Assembly (NCBI GenBank): GCA_947644195.1
Contig: CANRZB010000015.1
Coordinates: forward strand, 1 to 60,860
Direction: 5' to 3'
Length of the DNA stretch: 60,860 nucleotides
DNA from: an uncultured Clostridium sp.
GTDB taxonomy: Bacteria > Bacillota > Clostridia > Lachnospirales > Lachnospiraceae
Shown here: positions 33,597 to 43,102 of the stretch, in pieces
Layout: every line of letters begins with the position of its first letter
How positions within the stretch are numbered: position 1 is the first letter of the stretch
The notes under the pieces: model-generated
The model's database searches: none
Seen by the model: the letters and a program-made list of their open reading frames with translations, nothing else
What the model was told of the DNA's origin: nothing
Position numbers and translations under genes: made by a program

Positions 33597-34356
33597 AATA
33601 AAAAACGCATTTGACAAAAAGGCATTTATTGGGTTTGTGACCGCTGGGGATCCCAACTTGGACAAAACCCAGGAGTTTGTGTTGGAAATGGAGCGGGCAG
33701 GTGCCTCTCTGGTGGAACTGGGGATTCCTTTTTCAGATCCGATTGCAGAAGGGCCGGTGATTCAGAATGCGAATATCCGGGCATTATCGGCGGGCTGTAC
33801 GACGGACAAAATCTTTACCATGGTCAAAGAACTCCGTGCAAAAACACAGATCCCTTTAGTATTTATGGCATATGCCAATACTTTGTATAAATATGGCTAC
33901 GAAAAGTTCTGTAACCGTTGCCAAGAGGTGGGGATTGATGGTATGATAATACCGGATATGCCATTTGAGGAGAAAGATGAATTGGCAACGATTGCGGAGA
34001 AATATGGTGTGGCTTTGATTTCAATGATCGCCCCGACCTCAGAAAAGAGAATACGGGAGATTGCCCAAGATGCGGAAGGATTTCTGTATTTAGTTTCTTC
34101 GCTGGGAGTAACGGGGGTCAGAAAAGAGATTACTACAGATGTAGAACAAATTGTCAGTGCCATTCGTACGGTAACGGATATTCCGATTTCTGTTGGTTTT
34201 GGGATTAATTCCAGGGAACAGGTACATCATTATACGTCGATTGCGGATGGAGCGATCGTTGGCAGTGCAATCGTTAAGATTATAGAACAATACCAGGAAG
34301 ATGCTGCACCAAAGATTTATCAATATGTTTCAGAAATGGTGGCAGGTCTGGCATAA
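33589..34356 (+). CDS. trpA: Tryptophan synthase alpha chain
   Basis: A 255-residue TIM-barrel subunit that cleaves indole-3-glycerol phosphate and channels indole to TrpB. Catalytic Glu and Asp are in [40 protein letters not shown] and [14 protein letters not shown] are also present. The start at 33589 lies in trpB and is preceded by AGGGGG. Last biosynthetic gene of the operon; a diguanylate cyclase gene follows after only 20 bases with no terminator between. Confidence 0.96.
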   Translation: MNRIKNAFDKKAFIGFVTAGDPNLDKTQEFVLEMERAGASLVELGIPFSDPIAEGPVIQNANIRALSAGCTTDKIFTMVKELRAKTQIPLVFMAYANTLYKYGYEKFCNRCQEVGIDGMIIPDMPFEEKDELATIAEKYGVALISMIAPTSEKRIREIAQDAEGFLYLVSSLGVTGVRKEITTDVEQIVSAIRTVTDIPISVGFGINSREQVHHYTSIADGAIVGSAIVKIIEQYQEDAAPKIYQYVSEMVAGLA

Positions 34357-34376
34357 GGTGAGAAGGGAACTGCACT

Positions 34377-36230
34377 ATGAAAGTATTGAAAAAGTGGATC
34401 ACGATTGAAATTATTGGCTTTTTATTGATTGCACTTACGGCTGCCACAGTGTTTAGCGCCTGTTATCAGGTGCGTCTGGATGTGTTAAAGATGTCCGGGG
34501 ATGTTATTAATCGGGCCATCGACAGTAATGTATATACTTATGGAAAATTGACGAAGCAGTTTTTCTCCGGTCGGATTGGAGAGATGGAAAACCTGGCTTC
34601 CTATATCAGTCATTGCAATCCCGATGATCCGAGCCAGGTTAGCTGGATTCTGATGGGTCATAATGACGAGTTTGAAAATATGGGCGTGGTAGACATGTCA
34701 GGGAATCCTGTCGCAGGAAATCGCTTTAAACTTCCTGATTATTTTTACAAAGATTATTTTGAGGATTTAACGGATGGAAAAGCGATAGTGGCGTCCAATA
34801 TTTTTAAGGATGGCGTGGGTGAAAGTATTTTCTACTTTTTTGCGGCTGCGGAGCAGGATGGTAAAAAATTGATTTTAGTAGCGACTGTGTTTACGGATAC
34901 GTTGAAAAACAACTTTGATTCCGTGGATTTTATCGGGAATGGATGTCTGTGTATTATTAACCATGGAGGGGATTATCTGGTGGGAGATTCTGCGTTTCCA
35001 GAACTTTTGGAGAATAAGGAGTCTAATCATTTCTCCCATATTGATGGAGCTGTTGCGGAACAGTTGGAGCAGAGCTTGAAGAAGTCGGAGAAGAAAAGAT
35101 TGAATTATGCTTATGCTGGCGTTCGCTATGATGCGTATTATGCACCATTAAAGGTCCAGGATTGGTATCTGGTGGCGACCATTCCGGAGCGGCAGGACGG
35201 TGTGCGCAATAAAATTCTATCGGTTCCTTCTAGAATTAGATTGTATGCGTCAGGTGTGATGCTGCTTGTGTCAGTACTCTATTTTATCAGAATGGGTCTG
35301 TTTATTCGCAAATCCCGTCGGGAGAATATCCGTAATAATTTATTGCAGCAGTGTGACCGTGCCGTTTCTTTTGAGTTAAGCTTCAAACCGCATGTCCTGC
35401 AGTTTTATGGCGATGTGAAAGGAATGATTGGCACGGATCCGGGAGTATTACGTGGAGAAGCCGTTTACGATATCTATGACTGGATTCATGAGGATGATGC
35501 TTCCTTCCGTGGGCGTGTGCATCAGTTCTTTGACAGCGGTAAAGACAGTTTTTCCACGGAACTTCGTATTCGTAATATTAAAGGCTCCTATGGTTGGTAT
35601 CGCATTGTAGGGATTATGCAAAAGGACAGTCTCAGCGGGAAAAACTTATGGTTTGTGGGCAAGGTCATTAATGTGGATGAACAGATGCAGGAAGAAAAAG
35701 ATCTGATGCAGAGAGCGGAGAATGATCTGCTGACAGGGGTATTGAATAAGAAAACCATGGAGAAACGGATCTCTCTGATGCTGCATAAGCGGGAAAATAA
35801 TTATGTCATTTTCTACATGGTGGATCTGGATAACTTCAAAAATGTCAATGATACCCTGGGCCATATCTATGGAGACCAGGCAATTGTTGAGACAGCTCAG
35901 GCGCTCAATAAGGTTTTTGCAGATCAGGATTGCATTGGCAGGCTGGGTGGAGATGAATTTGCGGTCTGCGTGATGTACCAGGCATTTGACGAACAGTCTC
36001 TGCGGGATTTCATCAGCAAAAAAGCAGAAAAAATCTGTCAGGTAAACCGGAGAACCTATTCTGACGGCGCTTCGGAAGTATCTATCAGCAGCAGTGTCGG
36101 AATTTCCTATGCGCCGGATATGGGCTGTAGCTTTGAGGAATTATATACCAAAGCGGATGCTGCATTGTATTATTCCAAAGAGCATGGGAAAAATCAGTTT
36201 CATATCTATACGGATGCAGATGCCAGATAG
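34377..36230 (+). CDS. Membrane diguanylate cyclase (extracytoplasmic sensor, PAS, GGDEF)
   Basis: 617 residues: transmembrane helix near 11-30, an extracytoplasmic dCache-like sensor (about 35-280), a second helix near 285-305, a PAS-like domain (about 318-440) and a GGDEF domain with the intact motif GGDEF at 524-528. It should make cyclic di-GMP from two GTP. The inhibitory I-site RxxD, expected nine residues before GGDEF, reads ADQD, so product inhibition is probably lost. No EAL or HD-GYP domain. It starts 20 bases after trpA with no visible terminator or promoter, so it probably shares the Trp-controlled transcript. Confidence 0.9.
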   Translation: MKVLKKWITIEIIGFLLIALTAATVFSACYQVRLDVLKMSGDVINRAIDSNVYTYGKLTKQFFSGRIGEMENLASYISHCNPDDPSQVSWILMGHNDEFENMGVVDMSGNPVAGNRFKLPDYFYKDYFEDLTDGKAIVASNIFKDGVGESIFYFFAAAEQDGKKLILVATVFTDTLKNNFDSVDFIGNGCLCIINHGGDYLVGDSAFPELLENKESNHFSHIDGAVAEQLEQSLKKSEKKRLNYAYAGVRYDAYYAPLKVQDWYLVATIPERQDGVRNKILSVPSRIRLYASGVMLLVSVLYFIRMGLFIRKSRRENIRNNLLQQCDRAVSFELSFKPHVLQFYGDVKGMIGTDPGVLRGEAVYDIYDWIHEDDASFRGRVHQFFDSGKDSFSTELRIRNIKGSYGWYRIVGIMQKDSLSGKNLWFVGKVINVDEQMQEEKDLMQRAENDLLTGVLNKKTMEKRISLMLHKRENNYVIFYMVDLDNFKNVNDTLGHIYGDQAIVETAQALNKVFADQDCIGRLGGDEFAVCVMYQAFDEQSLRDFISKKAEKICQVNRRTYSDGASEVSISSSVGISYAPDMGCSFEELYTKADAALYYSKEHGKNQFHIYTDADAR

Positions 36231-36268
36231 ATTGGGAGGTAAATGGGCAGGTATCTCGTAAATGACTA

Positions 36269-36297
36269 TTGCGCTACGGCAGGGCAAGTTGTATTAT
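36269..36297 (+). promoter_or_regulatory. Probable promoter of the aldolase/kinase genes
   Basis: TTGCGC (36269-36274), a 17-bp spacer and TATTAT (36292-36297), followed by an overlapping TATACTATA. The leader to the aldolase ATG is about 65 bases. Confidence 0.5.
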
Positions 36298-36368
36298 ACT
36301 ATAAGACAGTGGCAGAATTTGCCAGAACGGGTATTCTAATTTAACGACCGAAGGAGGAATAGGAAATC

Positions 36369-37061
36369 ATGGAATTAAGTTATATGGAGTTACGGGAGGA
36401 AATTTGTGATATTTGCCATAAGATGTGGCAGTTAGGCTGGGTGGCAGCGAATGATGGTAATGTATCGGCGAAATTGCCGGATGGTACTTTTTTGGCGACG
36501 CCGACTGGGATCAGTAAGAGTTTTATCACACCGGAGAAACTGGTACATATCGACAGCACAGGCAAGATTCTGGATGCTTTAGAAGGATACCGTCCATCCT
36601 CTGAGATCAAAATGCACCTGAAATGCTATGCCGAGCGAGAGGACGTAGGCGGTGTACTCCATGCGCATCCACCGGTAGCAACTGGCTATGCAGTGGCAAA
36701 TAAGCCTTTGGATGAATATTCCATGATTGAAACGGTTATCGCGATCGGCTCTGTTCCGGTAACACCATATGGAACGCCAAGTACGGATGAAGTGCCAAAG
36801 GCGATTGAGCCATACCTGCAGGAGCATGATGTTATGTTATTACAGAATCATGGAGCTTTGGCAGTGGGATCGGATGTCCTGACAGCATATTACCGCATGG
36901 AAACATTGGAGCTGTTTGCCAAAATCAGTCTCAACGCGCATCTGTTAGGCGGGGCAGAAGAATTATCCCGTGAAAATATTGACCGTCTGATCGGAATGAG
37001 GGAACAGTATAAGGTTACTGGCAAACATCCGGGATACAAGAAATATTCCACGGAAGAATAA
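36369..37061 (+). CDS. fucA: Class II aldolase (L-fuculose-phosphate or rhamnulose-phosphate aldolase family)
   Basis: A 230-residue zinc aldolase that splits a 1-phospho-deoxyketose into dihydroxyacetone phosphate and L-lactaldehyde. Conserved parts: NDGNVSAKLPDGTFLATPTG, SSEIKMHLKCYAERED, the zinc site VLHAHPPVATGYAV, and LLQNHGALAVGSDVLTAYYR. Length and wording fit FucA-type enzymes. With the FGGY kinase downstream it makes a two-step route for fucose or rhamnose; the isomerase and transporters are not in the window. The symbol is tentative between fuculose and rhamnulose phosphate use. Confidence 0.82.
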   Translation: MELSYMELREEICDICHKMWQLGWVAANDGNVSAKLPDGTFLATPTGISKSFITPEKLVHIDSTGKILDALEGYRPSSEIKMHLKCYAEREDVGGVLHAHPPVATGYAVANKPLDEYSMIETVIAIGSVPVTPYGTPSTDEVPKAIEPYLQEHDVMLLQNHGALAVGSDVLTAYYRMETLELFAKISLNAHLLGGAEELSRENIDRLIGMREQYKVTGKHPGYKKYSTEE

Positions 37062-37198
37062 GAGAAAACAGCCGGACAGTGCTAGCCGGAGTTTATTTCG
37101 GAGAGGACTGCCGGAGATAGAAACCCTGTGTGCGTTTTGCAAAGCCTTGCGGAATGTGCCGGGGTTCTTTTGGATCTTTTGGAAAGGATGGAGGGAGC

Positions 37199-38728
37199 AT
37201 GGCGACGAAAAATGTATTGGCATTTGATTTGGGAGCCAGCAGCGGAAGAGGGATGCTGGCACATTTTGACGGGAACCGGATCACGTTGGAAGAAGTACAT
37301 CGTTTTGAACATAATTTCAGTATGTTAAATGGACATGCATACTGGAATATTTTATTTTTGATGGATGCAATGAAAGAAGGCATGCGCAAATGCCGGGAAC
37401 CGTTATCTGGTGTTGGTTTTGACACCTGGGGGGTAGATTTTGGGATCTTGAACCGCCAGGGAGATTTGGTGGGGATGCCGGGGAGCTATCGGGATCCGGC
37501 GCTGGATGAAGATAATATGCGGAATGTCTTGTTAGCACTCAGTGATTTGCACCAGGGAGCGGAGGTCGGAAACAGTACGGCTGCCGCGATGGAACAGGCT
37601 GTGGCAAACGGAGAGCGGTATGCTTTTGAGCAGACGGGCATTGCGAGTTTGGAGTATAATACCCTGTATAAAATCTGCTATATGCAGCGCTGCATGCCGT
37701 CTATGCTGACACAGGCAGATCGAATTCTGCTGCTGCCTAATCTGATTGAATATTTCTTCTCCGGGGAAAAGCATACGGAATATTCCATTGCATCCACTAC
37801 GCAGTTATATAACATGCGTGATAAATGCTGGGCGGAACCTTTGATGCAGAAGCTGGGGATCTGCAGGGAATGGTTTACGGATGTGGATCTGGCAGGAAAG
37901 GATCTGGGGCCGATGCGGCAGGATGTGGCAAAGGAGGTAGGGCAGGACGGCCTTCATATCCTATCTGCGCCAGGACACGATACTGCTTGTGCGGTAGCGG
38001 CGGTGCCCGCGCAGGAGGATCAGTTTACCTTTTTATCCTGTGGTACCTGGTCCTTGATGGGGGTATCTTCCCGAAATATGCTGACTGGGCCGGAAATCAT
38101 CCGGGATAAAATTTCAAACGAGGGAACCTGGGACGGTGGTTACCGGCCGACCGTGAATATTATTGGATTATGGATTCAGAATGAGATCCGGCGGAATTTA
38201 GCGGCGGCAGGGAAGAAGTATAGTTTTCAGGAATTAACCGTTTTGGCAGAACAGGCAGATCCGCTGCAATCCTTTATCCGGCCAGAGGATTTCATGCAAT
38301 CTGGCGACTATCCTGCACGGATCCGGGAATACTGTAAAAAGACTGGGCAGCCGGTTCCTGAAAGCGATGGCGGATTGATTCGTTGCGTTTTGGAAAGTCT
38401 GGCATTAAAATACCGTCAGGTCTATCTGTCCCTGAAACCGTATATTACTTGGGAAGAAAAGATATATATGGTAGGAGGGGGTGTGCAGAATCCCCTGCTG
38501 AGACAATATACTGCAAATGCCCTGGGGATTCCTGTTATTACAGGGACCACGGAGGCGACAGCGGTAGGCAATATTATGACCCAGCTGCGCTCTCTGGGCT
38601 GCTATGAAACGGTACAGGATAAATGTGATATTCTGGGAGCATCCTTTGAAACCAGGGAAATTCTGCCGGAACATACCGACGACTGGCGTGAGGCGTATGG
38701 AAGGTTTGAAAAGCTTTACGAGGAGTGA
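37199..38728 (+). CDS. rhaB: FGGY family carbohydrate kinase (rhamnulokinase-like)
   Basis: A 509-residue kinase with the actin-like ATPase fold: N-terminal AFDLGASSGRGMLAHFDG phosphate loop, GFDTWGVDFGILNRQGDLVG, PGHDTACAVAAVPA, FLSCGTWSLMGVSS and a C-terminal MVGGGVQNPLLRQYTANALG. This pattern is that of RhaB, which phosphorylates L-rhamnulose; in gut Lachnospiraceae similar proteins also act in fucose use. Start at 37199 after GGAGGG. It is about 140 bases after the aldolase gene on the same strand. Confidence 0.85.
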   Translation: MATKNVLAFDLGASSGRGMLAHFDGNRITLEEVHRFEHNFSMLNGHAYWNILFLMDAMKEGMRKCREPLSGVGFDTWGVDFGILNRQGDLVGMPGSYRDPALDEDNMRNVLLALSDLHQGAEVGNSTAAAMEQAVANGERYAFEQTGIASLEYNTLYKICYMQRCMPSMLTQADRILLLPNLIEYFFSGEKHTEYSIASTTQLYNMRDKCWAEPLMQKLGICREWFTDVDLAGKDLGPMRQDVAKEVGQDGLHILSAPGHDTACAVAAVPAQEDQFTFLSCGTWSLMGVSSRNMLTGPEIIRDKISNEGTWDGGYRPTVNIIGLWIQNEIRRNLAAAGKKYSFQELTVLAEQADPLQSFIRPEDFMQSGDYPARIREYCKKTGQPVPESDGGLIRCVLESLALKYRQVYLSLKPYITWEEKIYMVGGGVQNPLLRQYTANALGIPVITGTTEATAVGNIMTQLRSLGCYETVQDKCDILGASFETREILPEHTDDWREAYGRFEKLYEE

Positions 38729-38739
38729 TTCATTTTCTT

Positions 38740-38770
38740 AGGGATTTGTGTGGAAGCGTCACAAATTCCT
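38740..38770 (+). terminator. Weak terminator-like hairpin after the kinase
   Basis: AGGGATTTGTG (38740-38750) pairs with CACAAATTCCT (38760-38770) with one G-U pair, followed by only TTGG. A second hairpin (GCAGGTA/TGCCTGC) follows. Both could serve as a terminator or as processing structures. Confidence 0.4.
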
Positions 38771-38852
38771 TTGGCTGCAGGTAAGAAATTTCTTTTGCCT
38801 GCCATATAAGAAGTATTAGCCGAAACGCTTCGGAATGGAGGATATATAATCT

Positions 38853-41810
38853 ATGGCATCAAAAATCAAGACATTGGATGAGGTGACAATACCGGAGGCA
38901 TATGCCTTGGAGAAGTCAGATACGATCAAGGAGTTATCAAGTTTTGCCTTATTGCTGCGGCATAAACGGAGTGGGGCCAGGGTGCTGGTTCTGAGCAATG
39001 ATGACGATAATAAAGTATTCAGTATAGGATTTCGAACACCCCCGCAGGATTGCACCGGAGTGCCTCATATCATTGAGCACACGGTTTTGTGCGGCTCCAG
39101 AGCATTTCCAGCAAAAGATCCATTTGTGGAACTGGTCAAGGGTTCCCTGAATACTTTTCTCAATGCAACGACTTATCCGGATAAGACGCTGTATCCGGTG
39201 GCGAGCTGTAACGAACAGGATTTTAAGAATCTGATGCATGTCTATATGGATGCGGTGCTCTACCCGAATATTTATAAATATGAAGAGATTTTCAAGCAGG
39301 AGGGATGGCATTACGAACTGGATTCTCCAGAAGATCCTATTACCTACAACGGCGTAGTATACAATGAAATGAAAGGGGCTTTTTCTTCGGAGGAAAGCGT
39401 TCTGGAACGGTTTATTATGAACAGTCTGTTTCCAGATACGACCTATGGTTATGAGTCTGGCGGAGATCCCCGTGACATTCCGAATCTGACCTATGAGGAT
39501 TACCTGAACTTCCACCGCAGATATTACCATCCGTCCAACAGCTACATTTATCTCTATGGGGATATGGATATAGAAGAGCGTTTGCAATGGATGGATACCG
39601 AATATTTAAAGGATTTTCCTGCGATGGAACCAAATTCCGGGATTGGGTTGCAGAAACCGTTTGAGAAAATGAAGTATCTGGATAAGAAATATGCGGTAGC
39701 GCAGGATGCGGACTGTAGCGAGAAGACCTATTATGCCTATGGTACGGCAATGGATATTACCTTGGATTCCTGCGTATGCCGCGCCTTTGAACTGTTATCT
39801 TATGTGTTGGCAGAACAGCCGGGAGCGCCTTTGAAACAGGCGCTTTTGGATGCAGGGATAGGAACCGACGTGGAGGTAGATTTCTGCGATATCCTGCGAC
39901 AGAGTATGTTCTCCATTTCAACCAAAAATGCGAAACCGGGCCTGCGGGAGAAGTTTTACCAGACGATCCGGGAAACATTAGAGAAGGTAGTCAAAGAGGG
40001 GATCAACCGCAAAGACCTGGAAGCGGCGATCAATGGCACAGAATTCCGGGAGAGAGAGTCGGATTATGGTTCCTATCCAAAAGGATTGCTCTATGGAATG
40101 AAATTAATGAAAACCTGGCTGTATGATGACGGGATGCCATACGATGCGCTGGAATATGAGGAATGTTATCAATTCCTGCGGGAGCAGCTTGCAACGGATT
40201 ATTATGAACAGTTGGTACAGAAATACCTGTTGGATAATCCACATGCCGTATTGATTGAAATGGTACCGGAGCCGGGGATGGCTTTGCGGGTAGAGCAGGA
40301 GACAGCAAAACAGCTTGCCGAATATAAGGAATCTTTAAGTGCGGAAGAAATTGATCGCCTGGTTGCGGATACCAGGGCACTGAAAGAGTACCAGGAGGAA
40401 CCGTCCGCCCAGGAAGACTTAGCAAAGATACCGATGCTTTCACGATCTGATATTCGAAAGCAGATCCAGCCTTTGTATAACCAGGAAAAGGAGATTGACA
40501 GCGTCAAGGTAATACACCATGAAGTGCCGACCAACGATATTGTCTATCTGCGTTTCCTCTATGATGTGGATGGATTAGAAGATTATGTACCGCAGATGAG
40601 TTTTCTGTCTACCTTGTTGGGGTATATGGATACGAAACAGCATGGGTATCGGGAATTTGATACCGAAATGAATTTCTATACCGGCGGGATTTCTTCCGAT
40701 GTGAATATCTTTTGTGAGATGGGAAACAGTGACCGGTATCAGCTCAAATTTGAGGTGGGAACCAAAGTACTGCGCAGCCGTGTCAAAGAGGCGCTAGGTC
40801 TGATGGCAGAGATGATGTTTGAGACAGTATTTACTGATGAAAAACATCTGCGGGAGGTTGTCGCAGAGAGCCGTTCCCGCTTAAAGGTGCGTCTGATGTC
40901 AGCAGGCCATCAGGCATCAGCGGGAAGGGCATTGGCTACTGTATCCCGTAGTGCATGGATGAATGACCGTTCTGTAGGAATGGGGTATTATGATTATTTG
41001 GTTCGTCTGGACGAACATTTTGAGGAGGAAAAGGAACGTCTGCGACAAGGATGTGAATATTTGGTGCACCAGATGTTTCGACAGGACCGCATGTTGATTT
41101 CCTGTACGGGAAGCGAGGAAGATTATCAGGCGTTTGCGCAGGAAATGCCGACATTTCTTGAAAAACTGGCGGCATTTGAAGCTGAAACTGTCCCAGAACC
41201 AGGACTGACAGACTATGTACCTGCACCGGAGCCGATGGGAGAAGGCTTTACCACGCCGGCAGAGATCCAGTATGTGGCTGTAGCGGGCAAATTTGACCAG
41301 GTGCCGAACGTGAACTATGGAGCGCTTAATGTAACCAGACATTTGCTGAATTATGATTTTTTGTGGAGCCAGGTGCGTGTCAAGGGCGGGGCTTATGGAG
41401 TAGGCTGCCGTTTTAACCGGGAACAGGAGGGATATTTTGCATCCTACCGTGACCCGGCGCTGGGGGGCACCTTGCAGGTATACCGGCAGGCAGCAGATTA
41501 TCTGGCAAATTTTGAGGCAGAGGAGCGTGAAGTCACAAAGACCATCATCGGGACGATCAGTGGAATGGATACACCGCTCACGCCGGCTATGAAAGGGAAA
41601 CGCTCGCTGTCGGCCTATCTGTGCGGTATACCGGAAACCGTTCTGCAGAAAGAGCGCAGCCAGGTGTTATCGTGTACGGCAGAGGATATTCGCCAGACGG
41701 CAGAAGTCATTCGTGCAGTGGCAGAGAATGGGTCGGTCTGTGTCATTGGAAATGAGCAGCATTTAAAGGATGAAAAAGAATTATTTGATGTCATCCGTCC
41801 ATTATCTTAG
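38853..41810 (+). CDS. M16C insulinase-family metalloprotease (PreP/Cym1-like)
   Basis: A 985-residue peptidase of four homologous domains forming a closed chamber that degrades small peptides. The inverted zinc motif HxxEH is HIIEH (His72, Glu75, His76) in GVPHIIEHTVLCGSRAF; the distal Glu lies in VVYNEMKGAFSSEE. Other hallmarks are DPFVELVKGSLNTFLNATTY near the start and RVKGGAYGVGC in the last domain. No signal peptide, so it acts in the cytosol. In Clostridia it is commonly encoded near era/recO, as here. Confidence 0.93.
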   Translation: MASKIKTLDEVTIPEAYALEKSDTIKELSSFALLLRHKRSGARVLVLSNDDDNKVFSIGFRTPPQDCTGVPHIIEHTVLCGSRAFPAKDPFVELVKGSLNTFLNATTYPDKTLYPVASCNEQDFKNLMHVYMDAVLYPNIYKYEEIFKQEGWHYELDSPEDPITYNGVVYNEMKGAFSSEESVLERFIMNSLFPDTTYGYESGGDPRDIPNLTYEDYLNFHRRYYHPSNSYIYLYGDMDIEERLQWMDTEYLKDFPAMEPNSGIGLQKPFEKMKYLDKKYAVAQDADCSEKTYYAYGTAMDITLDSCVCRAFELLSYVLAEQPGAPLKQALLDAGIGTDVEVDFCDILRQSMFSISTKNAKPGLREKFYQTIRETLEKVVKEGINRKDLEAAINGTEFRERESDYGSYPKGLLYGMKLMKTWLYDDGMPYDALEYEECYQFLREQLATDYYEQLVQKYLLDNPHAVLIEMVPEPGMALRVEQETAKQLAEYKESLSAEEIDRLVADTRALKEYQEEPSAQEDLAKIPMLSRSDIRKQIQPLYNQEKEIDSVKVIHHEVPTNDIVYLRFLYDVDGLEDYVPQMSFLSTLLGYMDTKQHGYREFDTEMNFYTGGISSDVNIFCEMGNSDRYQLKFEVGTKVLRSRVKEALGLMAEMMFETVFTDEKHLREVVAESRSRLKVRLMSAGHQASAGRALATVSRSAWMNDRSVGMGYYDYLVRLDEHFEEEKERLRQGCEYLVHQMFRQDRMLISCTGSEEDYQAFAQEMPTFLEKLAAFEAETVPEPGLTDYVPAPEPMGEGFTTPAEIQYVAVAGKFDQVPNVNYGALNVTRHLLNYDFLWSQVRVKGGAYGVGCRFNREQEGYFASYRDPALGGTLQVYRQAADYLANFEAEEREVTKTIIGTISGMDTPLTPAMKGKRSLSAYLCGIPETVLQKERSQVLSCTAEDIRQTAEVIRAVAENGSVCVIGNEQHLKDEKELFDVIRPLS

Positions 41811-41863
41811 TTCGGTATGGGATGAAATTGTCATAGTAGCGATACGCAAAGGAGATTCGCAGG

Positions 41864-42778
41864 ATGAATACAGATAGAAAACAATACAAATCGGGGTTTG
41901 TGACATTGATTGGCAGGCCAAATGTGGGGAAATCCACACTCATGAACCGTTTGATCGGTCAGAAAATTGCCATCACTTCGAACAAACCGCAGACAACCAG
42001 AAACCGAATCCAGACGGTATATACCAGGGAAGAGGGGCAAATTATTTTCCTGGATACACCGGGAATCCATAAGGCTAAGAATAAATTAGGCGAATATATG
42101 GTCTCGGTGGCAGAGCGGACATTACAGGAAGTTGATTTGATTCTGTGGCTGGTGGAACCGTCCACGTTCATTGGGGCAGGGGAGCGCCATATTGCGGAAC
42201 AATTAGCCAGGAGCCGGACGCCGGTGTTTCTGATTATCAACAAGATTGATACCGTGGGTAAGGCAGAAATCCTTACTTATATTGATGCGTATAAGGACAT
42301 TTTGGATTTTGCAGAGATCATTCCGGTCTCTGCCTTGAAGGGAGAGAATACCGACGAGCTGATTCAGAATATGTTCCAGTATTTGCCGGAGGGACCACAG
42401 TTTTATGACGGTGATACGATTACAGACCAGCCGGAGCGTCAGATCGTGGCAGAAATGGTCCGGGAAAAGGCACTGCGAAATCTCAATGAGGAAATTCCCC
42501 ATGGAATTGCAGTTGCGGTTGACCGCATGCGGGAACGCTCCCAGGGAGGGCTGATTGATATTGATGCCACGATTGTATGTGAGAAGGATTCCCACAAAGG
42601 GATCATTATCGGGAAACAGGGTGGCATGCTGAAAAAAATTGGCAGTCAGGCCAGACGGGATATCGAAAATCTTTTGGACTGTAAGGTCAACCTCAAACTA
42701 TGGGTTAAGGTCAAGAAAGACTGGCGGGACAGCGATTTTCTGATCAAAAATTTTGGTTACCGTTCCATGGATGACTAA
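41864..42778 (+). CDS. era: GTPase Era
   Basis: A 304-residue GTPase for 16S rRNA maturation and 30S assembly. G1 GRPNVGKST, G2 around TRNRIQTVYT, G3 DTPGIHKAKN, G4 NKID and G5 SALKGENTDEL are all present. A C-terminal KH domain contains IIGKQGGMLKKIGSQAR and binds the 3' end of 16S rRNA. AAAGGAG precedes the start. Upstream of a small gene and recO, the standard Firmicutes order. Confidence 0.97.
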   Translation: MNTDRKQYKSGFVTLIGRPNVGKSTLMNRLIGQKIAITSNKPQTTRNRIQTVYTREEGQIIFLDTPGIHKAKNKLGEYMVSVAERTLQEVDLILWLVEPSTFIGAGERHIAEQLARSRTPVFLIINKIDTVGKAEILTYIDAYKDILDFAEIIPVSALKGENTDELIQNMFQYLPEGPQFYDGDTITDQPERQIVAEMVREKALRNLNEEIPHGIAVAVDRMRERSQGGLIDIDATIVCEKDSHKGIIIGKQGGMLKKIGSQARRDIENLLDCKVNLKLWVKVKKDWRDSDFLIKNFGYRSMDD

Positions 42779-42910
42779 ATGTTACCAGCATAAATTTCTG
42801 TCTGTCCATCCATGCTATTGTCAGTCACAATTTCTTAGAAATGATGGTTGTTGTGACAGCCCGGTCAGACTTTGTCTGGTACCATCGGGTAAATACAGGA
42901 AGGGCAGGGC

Positions 42911-43102
42911 ATGGATATGGATCAGGAAAAATACTGGAAACGATTTGCAAGTAGTGGGAGAGTGGAAGATTATCTGGCGTACCGGAATGTGTCCGGATGC
43001 GATGCACATAGACAGGATACCGACAGAGGCAGGGAAGAAGATGAGAGATACCGTGACAGTGACTGGGATGATCGTCCAGTCTTCACCAATAAAGGAGTTT
43101 GA
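42911..43102 (+). CDS. Small protein in the yqzL position between era and recO
   Basis: A 63-residue ORF beginning MDMDQEKYWKRFASSGRVED followed by YLAY. That pattern (W-x-x-F-x-x-[ST]-G-x-[VI]-x-x-Y-L) matches the YqzL-like family usually encoded between era and recO in Firmicutes. The tail is charged and overlaps the recO start in another frame. A purine-rich GGAAGGGCAGGG site precedes it. Function unknown in the family. The C-terminal extension might be untranslated or artefactual. Confidence 0.5.
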   Translation: MDMDQEKYWKRFASSGRVEDYLAYRNVSGCDAHRQDTDRGREEDERYRDSDWDDRPVFTNKGV

